Positions 7,096 through 17,081 of a stretch of DNA of 18,707 nt are shown in pieces; positions within the stretch are counted from its first letter, which is position 1; the number at the start of each line of letters is the position of its first letter. The DNA comes from Chrysochromulina parva (Eukaryota > Haptophyta > Prymnesiales > Chrysochromulinaceae). Made by a program: the position numbers and the translations under genes. The stretch covers positions 1 through 18,707 of the forward strand of contig PJAB01000963.1 in NCBI GenBank assembly GCA_002887195.1. Direction: 5' to 3'. A model generated the notes under the pieces. It worked only from the letters and a program-made list of their open reading frames with translations, searched no databases and had not been told where the DNA came from.

Positions 7096-10000
7096 TCATG
7101 TCGATGAGTCGGATTGCACCGCGGCGGGCGCGGGCGCCGCACCAAATCTGATGGACAGGGGGGGTCCTTGGATTTCCAAGCCGCCGTACGCGAGCCGATA
7201 CGATGGCTCACCCTCGGTGGGGGCGGCCACCGAAGGCGAGTCGGGATGGGTGCGGCTGCTGGTGGCGGGCGAGCGCATCCAGTCGTACCCCGAGCGTTCG
7301 GTCTCAGACGAGTCCTCCTGCTTGCCGACGGCGGCCGCGCGCTGCGGCATCGCGTGGAGCTCGAGTGATGGCGGCACGCTGTCCTTCCGTGCAGGCACGT
7401 TGGTGGCGCGGGCGACATCATCCTCGCGATTGATGTCCTCGCGGGGCTTCCGATTGATGTCCTTATCAGCGATGGCGAGGAAGATGGACTCGAGAGAGGG
7501 CTGGGAGGCAGAGTAGTCCAGGATCCCTAGTGCATCCTTGTGTCGTTCCATGGTCTCGAAGACCTCAGCGAGGCTCTTGCCGCCCGTCGCCTCGAACTTG
7601 GGCAGCTCGTACGTGAGCTTGCCGGCGTGCGACTGGTCGAGCCGAGCTCCCGGGAAGAGGCGCGCCATGCGTGCGGGCAGCGCCTCCGCCTTTGCATCGG
7701 CCACACGCATTTCGAGCGTGTACCCGCCCCCATACTTGGACTTGAGGTGCTGCTGGCCGCCGAGGCACTGTAGCCGTCCAGCCGTCATGATGCCGATGCG
7801 CGTGCAGAGCGCTTCGCACTCTTCCATAGAGTGGGTGGTCAGCACAATCGAGCGCTGCTTGCGCTCTCGCATGATGATGTCCCACATGTGGCGTCGTGAG
7901 ACAGGATCCATCCCACTCGACGGCTCGTCGAGGAAGACCACGGCGGGTGAGCCTACGAGGGCAATGGCGAGCGAGAGCTTGCGCTTGTTGCCGCCAGAGT
8001 AGGTGCCACACACGCGGTCGGCGTACGGCGTGAGTGTCACCTTGTGCAGCAGCTGCTGCACGAGCGATGGGATGCGATCCTCGGGCAAGTTCTTAAGGCG
8101 CGCGAACATGGTGAGAGTCTCTCGCGCCGTCATGAGCTCGAGCAGCGGATCGCTCTGCGGACAGTACCCCATGCGCTCGCGCACGCGTCGGATGCCATGG
8201 ACCACGTGGTAGCCTCCCAGCCACGCGCCGCCGCGAGATGGCAGATAGTCGCCCGTGAGGATCGAGAGAGTCGTCGTCTTGCCCGCGCCGTTGACGCCAA
8301 GGAAGCCGAAGCATTCTGTCGGATGGATGCCCAGCGAGAGGTCGACGACGGCCACTTTCGGCGCCGCCAGACCACGGCCGGGGAACACCTTTCGCAGGCC
8401 CGAGATGAGGACGGCCTCCTCGACGCCCGTGAGCCTCCGAGAGTGCTCGTCGTGCGACTTGACGAGCTCGGCGACTCGCGCCCGCTCAGCTGCCACGTCA
8501 CTCTCTTCATCGAAGGCTGTGCCGCCCTCGCGCTTGGTGAGCTCCGCGGAGGCGTGCGCTTCGGCCGTGCCCCCGGTGCGCCGCAGCCGGCGCTCATACC
8601 AGAGCACTCCGGCTGCGGTGCTCAGCACGATCGCGGCGAGAAGCAGCCCTCCACCCGGTTGTGTGATATTGCTGGAAAGCACGACTACGATCAAGATGAG
8701 CGCCGCGTAAATGGCGAAGCGCGAGCGGCGCGAGAGGTCGATAGAAGGCTCGCGCACGCCGCAGAGCAGCGCGAGGCACGGCTCAAGCTTGGCGTATGTC
8801 TGCGCGGAAGCCTCGATGCGCAGGAGCAGCAGAAAGTAGCCCACGGCCTCGAAGGACATGAGGAGGAGGGGTCGGCCGATCACCTTCCAGGAGAAGGGAG
8901 GTTCGGCGCTGCCGAGCAGCAGGCCCTGATAGTAGTTAGTGGTCAGGTTGATGACGGCCTCACCAAAATTGTAGCCGGGCAGGAAGCGGTAGAGCCAGAC
9001 GAGCGCCGCGTCAGCGGCTTGCGTGTTCGGGAGCTCCTTCATGATCTGGTGAGCGATGACCATCGCAAAAGCGGCGACGAAATTGAAGATGATGATCGAG
9101 ATTTGCGCCGTCGTGGGTGAGTCGAAGAGGAACGAGTAGCAGTAGACGAGCGGCAGCACCGCGATGCCGTACAGCATGAGCACGCAGAAGATGGCGGCGC
9201 CCTGCTGAAACGTTCCAATGAGCGAGGGCTCGTTGAACACCCGGAAGACGACCATGCACAGCGAGACCACGAGCAGGTACACGAGAAGGTCCCACATGAA
9301 CGTCGCGAGCCAGTAGAGCCGGGGGTTCGCGCCGGAGACGAGCTGCAGGTGCTTGGACTTGGAGATGCGCTCCATCACGACGAAGACGGCCGCCGATGCC
9401 GGGATGTAACAAAAGGGCACGAGCATGAAGATCGACGAGAGCAAGGCCAGGATCAGCCGTACCTGTGGGGAGAGGGCGCCGCGGTGAGCGCTCGCATGCA
9501 CTGGCTTGAGAGCAAGGCCAGGGTCCGCCGTACCTCAAGGGCGGACGGAGGCGCAATCAGTCGCAATCAGTCGCAATCAGTCGTTATCAGTCACAATCAG
9601 TCGCAATCAGATCAGTCGCAATCAGTCGCAATCAGTCGCATTCAGTCGCAATCAGTCGCAATCAGGGTCCGCCATACCTCAAGGGCTGCGCGGCGCGTGA
9701 GCGGCAGCGGCGCATTGAAGACCTCGTACTTGACTGGGCCGATCGGCGCACGGGCGTCGCCAACCACACCCAAATGCGGCGGTGGCGGCGGGTGCATCGC
9801 TGCGTGTGCCTCGTACCACGCCGACTGGCTCGCCTCGCCGAGGAAGACGGCCATCGCGTGCGCCGACGAGGTGTTGTGCAGCACCGTGAGCTGCACTGGA
9901 AGAGAGACATTGAGCCAGGGTGCCGTGTAGATGCTCGGCACGACACGCGCGTCGTACGTGAAGCCCGCGGCGGAGCCCGAGGTGCGAGTGTCCGCATAGC

Positions 10001-13000
10001 TCAGATTCACATAGGCGATCACGCTGTCCGAGAGCTCCAGGTGGCCGATGGTCAGGCGCATTGGGCCGGGCGGCGGCGGCGGCGGTGGCGACGGCGGCGA
10101 GGATAGCGAGGAAGAAGCCTGAAAGGTGCCAACGGCGGTCAGCTCCAAGTGGTTGACCTTGAGGCTCGCAGGGCCAAGCCAGACCATCCCGAGTCGAAGC
10201 GTGAGCTGGCGCAGGTTGAGCTGTTCACGGTCGCCTAATGTGGAGTTCTGGCCCGCCGCGTCGGCCGCCACGCCGGCCGCGGCCTCTGCGGTGGTCGGGA
10301 TGGTGAGGGGAGCGCCGTCGGCAGCCCAGCCGTCGAGGACGGGGCGGAGCGCCGTGAACGGGCCCGTCGGGTTGACGTCGGCGATCAGCGCGACAAGCTC
10401 GGCGAGGTCGGCGAGGGGGAGCGGGAAGTTCTCGATCGAGTGCAGTCGCACCTCGTTGCCCCGACGAACCCCCTCGAGCTCTGTGACGAGGTTGTTGAAG
10501 ACGCGGATGTACGGGAGCGAGCGTCGTATGCGATCCACGGTGATCAGGCTACTTGCCTCGGCTGAAGTCCAGCCGCCCACCACCACGAGCGCCGCGCGCA
10601 GTGCGAGTGTGAGCGCCTGCTCGTTGGCTGGCCGAACTAGCGAGCACGGGTAGGTGCTGCATGAGAGAGCGACTAGTAGGGGCGTGATGGGGTTGAGCGC
10701 GGCGCGCAGCTGCGGCAGCCACGGGTCGTACGTGATCGAGTCGAAGATGAAGCCGACCCCCACAGTCGCGGCGCGCCCAGCGCTGTCCTCGAGCAGCTCA
10801 AGCGCCGCCTCACGCAAAGGCTGCCCATTGACCAGTGCGCTGCCGAGGGAGTCGGCTGGATTCGCGGTCGCAAAGCCGTCGGCGCGGGCGGCGACAGGGA
10901 CGCCTGCAGCGCTCAGTTCGGCGTCAAGCACACTGACCTGGCCGAGCCCCGCGCAGATCAGATCTCCCGCTGGCCCAGTCCCGACGCCCGCACCGACGGC
11001 AGCGACCGAGGCGTTGTTGACGACCGCAGCGCCGAGGGCGAGGCCGGCGCTGACAGCGGGGCCGATCACCGTAGCGAGCGCGTCCGTGATCAGATTGGTG
11101 ATCAGATTGGTCGGAGCCGTGCCCACGACGACGCTGCTGTTGAAGCCACTGCTGCTATTCGATACGCTGCTATTGGACAGGTAGATGGAGCCTGCAAGCG
11201 CACCCGCCGCCAGGCCAGCGAGCCCCGAGGCTGACACGTTGAGGCCAGCGAGGGTGCCGTTGGCGCCCCGCACGAGCGACATCACGAGTGCTTCAGTGGA
11301 GGCGCTCAGGTTGAGGCTGGGAAGGAGCGCTTGCGCGACGATGCCCGGGGTCCAACCGACCAAACCGACACCGCCCGGCTGCCAGCGCGAGCACGTGAGC
11401 AACGCGACCGCGACGCCGCCCGAAAGGGCAGCGAGGTCCTCAGGATCTACGGCCGACGAGTTGCCGTTGCCCAGGAGCACGCCCTCCAACCCGCCGCCTC
11501 CAAAGTACAAGTTGAAGTGGACCATATCGCCCGCGAACGCGCCGCCCAGGCGAGTGGCACGACTCTGGTGATCGTTGTACGTCTCGAGCAGGTACTGGCT
11601 CAGGTTGTACGAATCGGCCGCGCCAATTTCTTGCCAGTCGAGGGAGTACGTCGAGTAGTGCCGAAAGAGCTCAGTGTCGCGCGCGCGGTTGGCCACGTGG
11701 AGCGTGGGCGGCTCCGGCTGCTCGCCCCCCCAGCGCGTGCGCCGATAGATGGATGCATGCATGCGGAGTGGCGGGCCGACGCGCGGGTCTTCCAAAGTGA
11801 GGATGAGCAAGATCACGGCGACGAGCCCCACAGGAAGGATCTGCTGCGTGAAGAAGCCCTTCTTGTTGCGCTTGAGGCAGGTCCACCGCTTGAGCAGCAT
11901 CACGAAGAGCTGCTTGCGCATCGGAGGCACTGACGGGGCTGCGTGCAGCTCGTCGTCTGTCACAAGGCCTGTGGGCCCGTCGGCGTTCTGGATGGCTTGG
12001 CGCGTCGACGATCCCTTCGGCGAACCTCTCAAATGGCTGAGCAGATTGAGGCTGGAACTCGAGGGGCGGGCGCGGCGGCTCTGTGCGCCCTTCGGGGGGG
12101 GCGAGATATCAATCCCGCCCTTCGGGGGGGGCGAGATATCAATCTCGGCCGGCTGCGGCGCCACCACATGCGACGGGGGCGAGGGAGGCGGCGTGGACGT
12201 TTCGCTCCCGACGGTGAGCTTCTCCACCGAAGTGAACTCGACGCCTTCGGGAAGCATCCGCGCCATTTCGTCGTCCGGGCCAGGGAAGGCGGTACCTTGC
12301 AGCCGCCTGACCGTTGGCCTGAAGCTCTTCGAGCGTCGCCAGCGGCGCAGCAGCACCACGTGCGTCTTGTAGCTCCGCAACTTGCGCCAGTACTTGCCCT
12401 CGGGGCTTTTAGCGGCTCCCCTGATCGCCGTACCGAGCACGGGCGGGACCTCGAGTGCGTCCAGGTCCTGCTTTAACATCGTGTACGTGTCCGTCGTCGT
12501 CGTCGTCATGGCCTTCCTGGCCGACACCATTGCAAGAGCCTCGTCGCCCTGCGCGAGCCGAAGGAAGACCTCCTCCATCGAAGTGACCGACATGCCGTAA
12601 GAGCCGATCCCGAGCGCCGCGCGAGATCGCTCGAGCTCAGCCAGCAAGGCGGCGAAGCGCGGAGAGTCCGAAAAGGGCAGACGGAACGAGAGCTCGTCGC
12701 CCGCGGCCGAGAGCACTTGCGCCTCGGGCACGTGCCGGCGGAGCGTCGCGTGCACGGCTCGCGTGATCGCGTCGGACGCCTTGCCATCGGCGACCACCAT
12801 CGAGAGGGTGTACCCAAGGCCAAAGCGCGACTTGAGAAAGAGCGACGAGCCACAGCACTGCAGCTTGCCCAGGTTCATGACGGCAATACGATCAGCGAGA
12901 AGGTCCGCCTCGTCCATGTAATGGGTAGTGAGCACGAGCACTCGCCCGGGCTTGGAGCGCTTGAGCAACTCCCACATTGAACGGCGCGAGGAGGGATCCA

Positions 13001-15266
13001 TGCCTGACGAAGGCTCATCGAGCAGCACTGCCTTCGAGCCGCCGATGAGTGCACAGCCAACAGAGAGCTTTCGCTTCATCCCGCCGCTCAGGGCATGCGC
13101 GCGCACATGTGCCTTCTCAGGGATACCCACCTCGGCAGCCATCGCACGTGCGGCGACGCGTGCGTGCTTCGAGGGCACTCCCTTGAGGGTCGCATACAGC
13201 TCGAGGTGCTCTTGCACCGTCAGAACAGGCCAGAGCACGTCGTGCTGGGGGCAGATGCCCAGCATGTTGTACACAACGGCGCGCGCTCGCGTGATCGAGT
13301 AGCCGAAGACGTAGCAGTCCCCCGTGGTGGGCGGGTACAGCCCGGTGAGCACTGAGAGGGTGGTGGTCTTGCCCGCGCCGTTGTGGCCGAGCAAGCACGT
13401 GATTTGGCCCGAGTAGAACGAGAGGTCGAGTCCCGAGACGGCGACCTTTTTGAGTGAGGTCCAATCCCCATACACCTTGCCCAGCCCGACGATCTCAATC
13501 GAGTCCGAGTTGCGGAGAGCCTCAGATGGCGGCTCGAAGGCGGGGGAGGTCGGCAGTGGCGCGCGCAGCCGCGACGGGCCGGGCGTGGCGCACGCCCACC
13601 ACGACGGGCGCACGAAGAAGAGCGGGTGCTCGCGAGTGCCGTAGCGCGAGGGCAGCACGCGTTCAAGGTATAAGCCGAGCACCATGTAGAGGAATGTGTC
13701 GACGAGCATCATACCGAGCGAGGTTAGGAAGCTGTAGTCATCCTGCGCCCAGTTGCTGCGATTGATGCCGATCTCGGCCAGCTCGTACTCGGCGAGGATG
13801 TCCGCGCCAAAGGCGAAGGCCGTCGGCAGCGAGAGTGAGGCCCATAACTTCGCAGTTGTGCGCTCGTAACGGTTGGAGCCGAAGAACAGGTAGCGGGGGA
13901 GGAGGCAGCCGAAGAAGGCGATCGGCCCGACGACGGCTGAGAGGACGGCATTCGAGAAGAATACGGAGAGCAGGAAGGCAAACGAGATCGCGCCCAGGCA
14001 GAAGAAGCCGACGAAGACGAAGACGATCACGAAGGACGTCTTAACGACGAAAAGCTTGATGACGAATGTCGACAGGAGGGCGATGATCAAGAACTGAGAA
14101 AAGGCGGTGATCCACCATGAGGCGTACAAGATCGGGTCGCGCAGCCCCATGATGCGCATCGTCTGCTTGAGTCGCTGCTCCTTTTCGACCACGACTGCCT
14201 TCGTGAGCAGCGCCACGGGGAAGAGCTGGCACATGGTCAGCACCAGAGAGAGCATGAAGCTCACCGCGAGATAGAATTCGTTCTGGCTGTACGCGGCGGT
14301 GGGCATGGGCGCGGCGAAGGCGTACGAGGTGGGCGGCGCGTAGGGAATCGCGTAGCCCTCCCGCGCTGCCACATCGAAGGCGTACTCGTCCACGAGCGCT
14401 TGCAGCGTCAGGAAGCCCGAAGTAATGTACTGCTGATAGTCGGTGTCGAGCCCTCGGGCGACCCAGTTGTTGAGACGGTTCGTATTTGGTACGGTGGTGT
14501 AGTTGAGCCGGATGGAGACGCTCAGGTTGGCTGGATCGAGCTCGAGGAACGCGAGCAGCGCCCACGTGCGCTGCCCTGACGTGCCCTCGGAAATAGTTTG
14601 CAGTGCCGTCCGCTCATCGGGATGGAGGATCATGTCGATCGAGTTCAGTGTCGGGTGAGCCGCGCGCGATCGTGCGACAAAGTCGCGTGTGCGGTTGGTA
14701 TCGGGCGAGATGTGGATGTTCCCCGGAGTGAGGATGTTGCCAAAGAGCTGCAAGTACTCCTCAGCTTCGTTGAGGCGCTTTAGGTTCTTCGAGCCGAGCG
14801 CGTTGCGCACGCTAAGCCCTATTGAGAGGAATGTGTCAATGTTGAGCACGGGCAGCGGCCCGTTTATGATGGACGTGAGCGAGCCGCGCAGGCCAAACAG
14901 GTCAACGTTCTCGGTATTTTCGATCCCGCACTGTGTCAAGTTGGTGTTTAAGCTCGTCACCTCACATTCGCTTTGGGTGCCAGCCACCCCTGCCACCGTG
15001 GGCACAGCGACCCGCGCACTTCCGCTGACGAGTGGGCCGAGCGTGGAGATGAGACTGGCCACGTTGACCTCTGTCGAAGCATAGATACCCACGCCGTATA
15101 CCTCGGTCTCCGAGAGGAAGTAGCCGAGCACCAAGATGGATAGGAAGAGGGGCGGCGATAGGACCTCAGCGCACGTCGTTTTCGGCGCACGGCGCTTGAG
15201 CAACAGGTTCTTGCGCAGAATGGCGCCCAATTGCGAGTTGCCTCGCGCCCGTGTCGGTGACGACAT
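7096..15266 (-). CDS. ABCA-type full ABC transporter, two exons, 2651 residues
   Basis: Minus-strand exons are 15266-9678 (5589 bases) and 9462-7096, joined in phase 0. ABCA proteins move lipids or related amphiphiles across membranes. Order: membrane helix 1 at about 38-55, lumenal loop 1 at about 56-327, a helix group at about 328-545, nucleotide-binding domain 1 (Walker A GHNGAGKTTT about 625, signature LSGGMKRKLS about 725, Walker B AVLLDEPSSGMDP about 744), a linker with a repeated IDISPPPKG, helix 7 at about 1140-1160, a very large lumenal loop 2 to about 1863 rich in Ala, Ser and N-glycosylation sequons plus a poly-Pro run, a second helix group in exon 2 at about 1864-2130, and domain 2 (Walker A GVNGAGKTTT about 2250, signature YSGGNKRKLS about 2348, Walker B VVFLDEPSSGMDP about 2369). 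Both ATP sites look intact. The ATG at 15266 is chosen because the frame codon two upstream is GTG. Substrate unknown. Confidence 0.93.
9463..9677 (-). other. Intron of the ABCA gene with duplicated junction sequence and a minisatellite
   Basis: Donor CTTGAG|GTATGG at 9677 and acceptor CTCTCCCCACAG ending at 9463, phase 0, 215 bases. Reading through gives a stop soon after the donor. Splicing joins residues AALE to VRLILALLSS, the start of a membrane helix expected after lumenal loop 2. The intron contains a further copy of the exon1-exon2 junction and the decamer array. Confidence 0.88.
9551..9665. repeat. Decamer minisatellite inside the ABCA intron
   Basis: Eleven near-perfect units of TCGCAATCAG (ATTGCGACTG on the transcribed strand), with one extra half-unit ATCAG at 9611-9615. 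Variant units are at 9581 (TCGTTATCAG), 9591 (TCACAATCAG) and 9636 (TCGCATTCAG). There are no spacers, so this is not a CRISPR array. Confidence 0.95.
11086..11109 (-). repeat. In-frame 12-base duplication in the ABCA lumenal loop
   Basis: GTGATCAGATTG is repeated twice in tandem. On the coding strand it gives a doubled four-residue unit (NLITNLITD). It is a small length-polymorphism candidate in low-complexity loop 2. Confidence 0.85.
12086..12144 (-). repeat. 30-base in-frame tandem repeat coding IDISPPPKG
   Basis: 28 identical bases at 12087-12114 and 12117-12144, offset 30. The coding strand gives two ten-residue units, IDISPPPKGG and IDISPPPKGA, in the cytoplasmic linker after nucleotide-binding domain 1, preceded by AEID. 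Each unit contains a Ser-Pro that a proline-directed kinase could modify; that is speculation. Confidence 0.9.
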
Positions 15267-15619
15267 ACGCACAGCGGCTGCGCGCTCGCGCTCACGTTCT
15301 GCTTAGTTGCAGTCTGGTTTCACCTCAGAGTCTGCAAGCACGTCCACGCCATTGCCCGGAACTCGACCGGTATTCATACTTTCATAAGTTTGAAACTCAG
15401 AATGAAGATGTCTTTCCCCATCAGTGGGGCAGCGTCATGTGCACCATGTAGGTCGCGCGCCGGCGATTGCTGCGCGTACACACTCTGGGAGGGCCGGGGC
15501 TCTCACGGTGATGTTGGGAAGCGTGGGCTGCATGCTTCGGTGAGCGTTAGCGGTCTTCTTCACCACCCACTCATGCTCTCATGGTCAACATCGAACATGC
15601 GATCCTTTTCCCTCAAAAG
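15267..15619. other. Intergenic region: ABCA upstream region and DUF1823 3' end
   Basis: 353 bases between two minus-strand genes. It should hold the DUF1823 3' UTR and the ABCA promoter and 5' UTR. An AT-richer patch with AGTTTGAAACT (palindromic about its centre) lies around 15388-15398. No gene is supported. Confidence 0.5.
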
Positions 15620-16447
15620 TCAAATGACACTCTGCGCCGCAGTGCCTGTCGGGGCCATCACCTCGCCAGCGGCCTTCCGTGCCGCCTCCTCCGCTGCTCG
15701 CACCTCGCGCCTGCGGCGCAGCTCCTCCACGGGCACGCCGTGCAGCGCCTCGCGGTAGTAGAGCAGCCAGTTGGCAACCTGGGCGCGGCGCGTCATATTG
15801 GGCGTGAGCCCGTCCATCTTGTACCCATTCCAGCCGAGCGGCTTGAGGAAGGCGCGCAGGTTGTTCTTGTGCTCCTTGGCGACCGACTGCTGCAGCGACT
15901 GCACCGCGCGAAGCACCGGCTCGTCGATCTCGCGCTCGTACTTTCTCGTGACGCCGACGAGGTCGGGTGGCTGTGGGAACTTTTGCCGCCAGTTCGGGAA
16001 GACGGCGCTTGTGTCCCACGTGCCGGTCGCCTCCTGGAAATGGTAGCCCAAGTACTTCCAAGCGAGCGCGTTCACCTCCGTGTCCGTCATCTCCTGCATC
16101 ACGATCCGCAGCATCACCTCATCCGCGAGGTCATCGGGCGGCGGCAAAGACGCCGTGCGTGGACCCGCAACGCGCTCGATTGCAGGTGCAGCATCGGGCG
16201 ATCTCGCCAACGGCTGCGACGTGATCGCCTTCGGCACTCTCGCCATGCGCGGTGGCGCGTCCTTGTCGCACGCCGTCTCGCACTTTTCGGGGGCGCAGGG
16301 TAGCGGGCTGGCCACGCTGTCGGCGGCGAAATCGATCGCGACGGGCACGGCACAGCGAGTCCGCAGAGCTGCAGGGGCTGCGGTTGGGCGTAGCAGCAGC
16401 GAGCCGGTCGGATGCAGGAGCAGGCTTAAGACGGCGGCAAACAGCAT
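15620..16447 (-). CDS. DUF1823 protein with likely plastid-targeting presequence
   Basis: A single exon of 275 residues. DUF1823 is a family of unknown function found mainly in cyanobacteria and plastid-bearing eukaryotes. Matching features lie at about residues 105-231: TDTEVNALAWKYLGYHF, then TWDTSAVFPNWRQKFPQPPD, KEHKNNLRAFLKPLGWNGYK, and MTRRAQVANWLLYY, which is the typical end of the domain. An insertion of about 20 residues around KYEREIDEPVLRAVQS seems longer than in cyanobacterial members. The first residues, MLFAAVLSLLLHPTG, form a signal-peptide-like hydrophobic stretch followed by an Ala/Arg-rich, acid-poor segment, the bipartite layout of secondary-plastid import. The ATG at 16447 is the first in frame; upstream extension uses only TTG. 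The C-terminus is a charged Arg/Glu/Ala helix. Family assignment is from recalled motif pattern. Confidence 0.75.
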   Translation of the reverse strand: MLFAAVLSLLLHPTGSLLLRPTAAPAALRTRCAVPVAIDFAADSVASPLPCAPEKCETACDKDAPPRMARVPKAITSQPLARSPDAAPAIERVAGPRTASLPPPDDLADEVMLRIVMQEMTDTEVNALAWKYLGYHFQEATGTWDTSAVFPNWRQKFPQPPDLVGVTRKYEREIDEPVLRAVQSLQQSVAKEHKNNLRAFLKPLGWNGYKMDGLTPNMTRRAQVANWLLYYREALHGVPVEELRRRREVRAAEEAARKAAGEVMAPTGTAAQSVI

Positions 16448-17081
16448 CGACGCTTCGACACCACACGGGTGCCCAACCCTGGAGGTACAACCATGACTGA
16501 GGGTGGCAGGCAGGCGCAATTACATCCCTCATCAAGGGGCGCAGCTCGCGGCATCTCGTGTGGGGAAACGAAAAGGTCTTCGAGCTAGGGGAGGAAGAGA
16601 GACTCGCACTCCCCCAAGTGACGGTTCAAAAACACGGTGGCCGGGTCTCTTTTTACTTAGACCACGGGCGGGGCGCTCTCCCCGCCTCTCCCCCACCATC
16701 GCGCGGCTGCGGCCGTCAGGCAGGACACAACAACCGTACTTCTCGCCCCACCCGCCATGAGCTTCAAGCTCACCATGGGCATGTCGCCCTTCCATACCGC
16801 CACATGGTGTGAATTCAAGGTGTGAATGTGTATCGAGAATGTGTACATCGGTGCACACACCCGACACCGAGTGCCGGCGTACAAGGTACGGGCGGAAGTC
16901 TCGACGGGGCTAGGCGTGTGATAACAACAAGAAGGTTATCATATCCGCTTTGGGAATAGTATTGATAACATTAATGTGTACATAAGTAGAGTCGCGGTTT
17001 CTTGGAAAATCCGAATCCTTGTTTCCGCTTTCACCTTGTCCAGTATCTTGAATCGTTCTGCATCGTGCCGTCCACGCCCAG
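16448..17081. other. Intergenic region between the PH-protein gene and the DUF1823 gene
   Basis: 634 bases, upstream of the DUF1823 gene and downstream of the PH-protein gene, both on the minus strand. Short open frames here lack domains and good codon use. A cluster of TGATAAC motifs is listed separately. Otherwise I see nothing convincing. Confidence 0.5.
16919..16969. promoter_or_regulatory. TGATAAC motif cluster with inverted repeat
   Basis: TGATAAC at 16919-16925 and GTTATCA at 16935-16941 form a 7-base stem with a 9-base loop, and a third direct TGATAAC lies at 16963-16969. The core resembles GATA-type or MYB-like sites, or could be a structured 3' UTR of the PH-protein gene, whose stop is about 110 bases away. 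Confidence 0.3.

Larger units (their letters stand above)
9437..9686 (-). repeat. Three diverged copies of the ABCA splice-junction segment
   Basis: Plus-strand copies: around 9437-9464 (exon 2 start), 9508-9540 (inside the intron) and about 9664-9686 (exon 1 end and donor). The middle copy matches the exon-2 copy in 26 of 28 bases and the exon-1 copy in 23 of 24 bases. On the minus strand it reads GCCCTTGAG followed by GTACGGC and later GGCCTTGCTCTC, close to the spliced mRNA junction. Confidence 0.85.

Noticed and set aside
8044..9120. A 358-codon plus-strand frame
   Set aside because: It is antisense to the second ABCA nucleotide-binding domain and encodes a shadow peptide rich in Arg, Glu and His with no family features.
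9551..9665. A possible CRISPR array
   Set aside because: Units are 10 bases, directly abutting, with no unique spacers, and they lie in an intron of a eukaryotic gene.
9463..9677. Treating the two ABCA halves as separate genes or a pseudogene with a disabling insertion
   Set aside because: Canonical splice sites restore an exact phase-0 join, both ATP-binding domains are intact and the order matches one full ABCA protein. Transcript data would be needed to exclude a recent disabling insertion fully.
9349..9930. A 193-codon plus-strand frame with Ser-Gln-Ser repeats
   Set aside because: It is antisense to the ABCA gene and its repeats are simply the intronic decamer array read in frame. It has no domain.
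16532..16867. A minus-strand 111-codon frame upstream of the DUF1823 gene
   Set aside because: Gly/Arg-rich, with no domain and no splice connection to DUF1823 that I can support.
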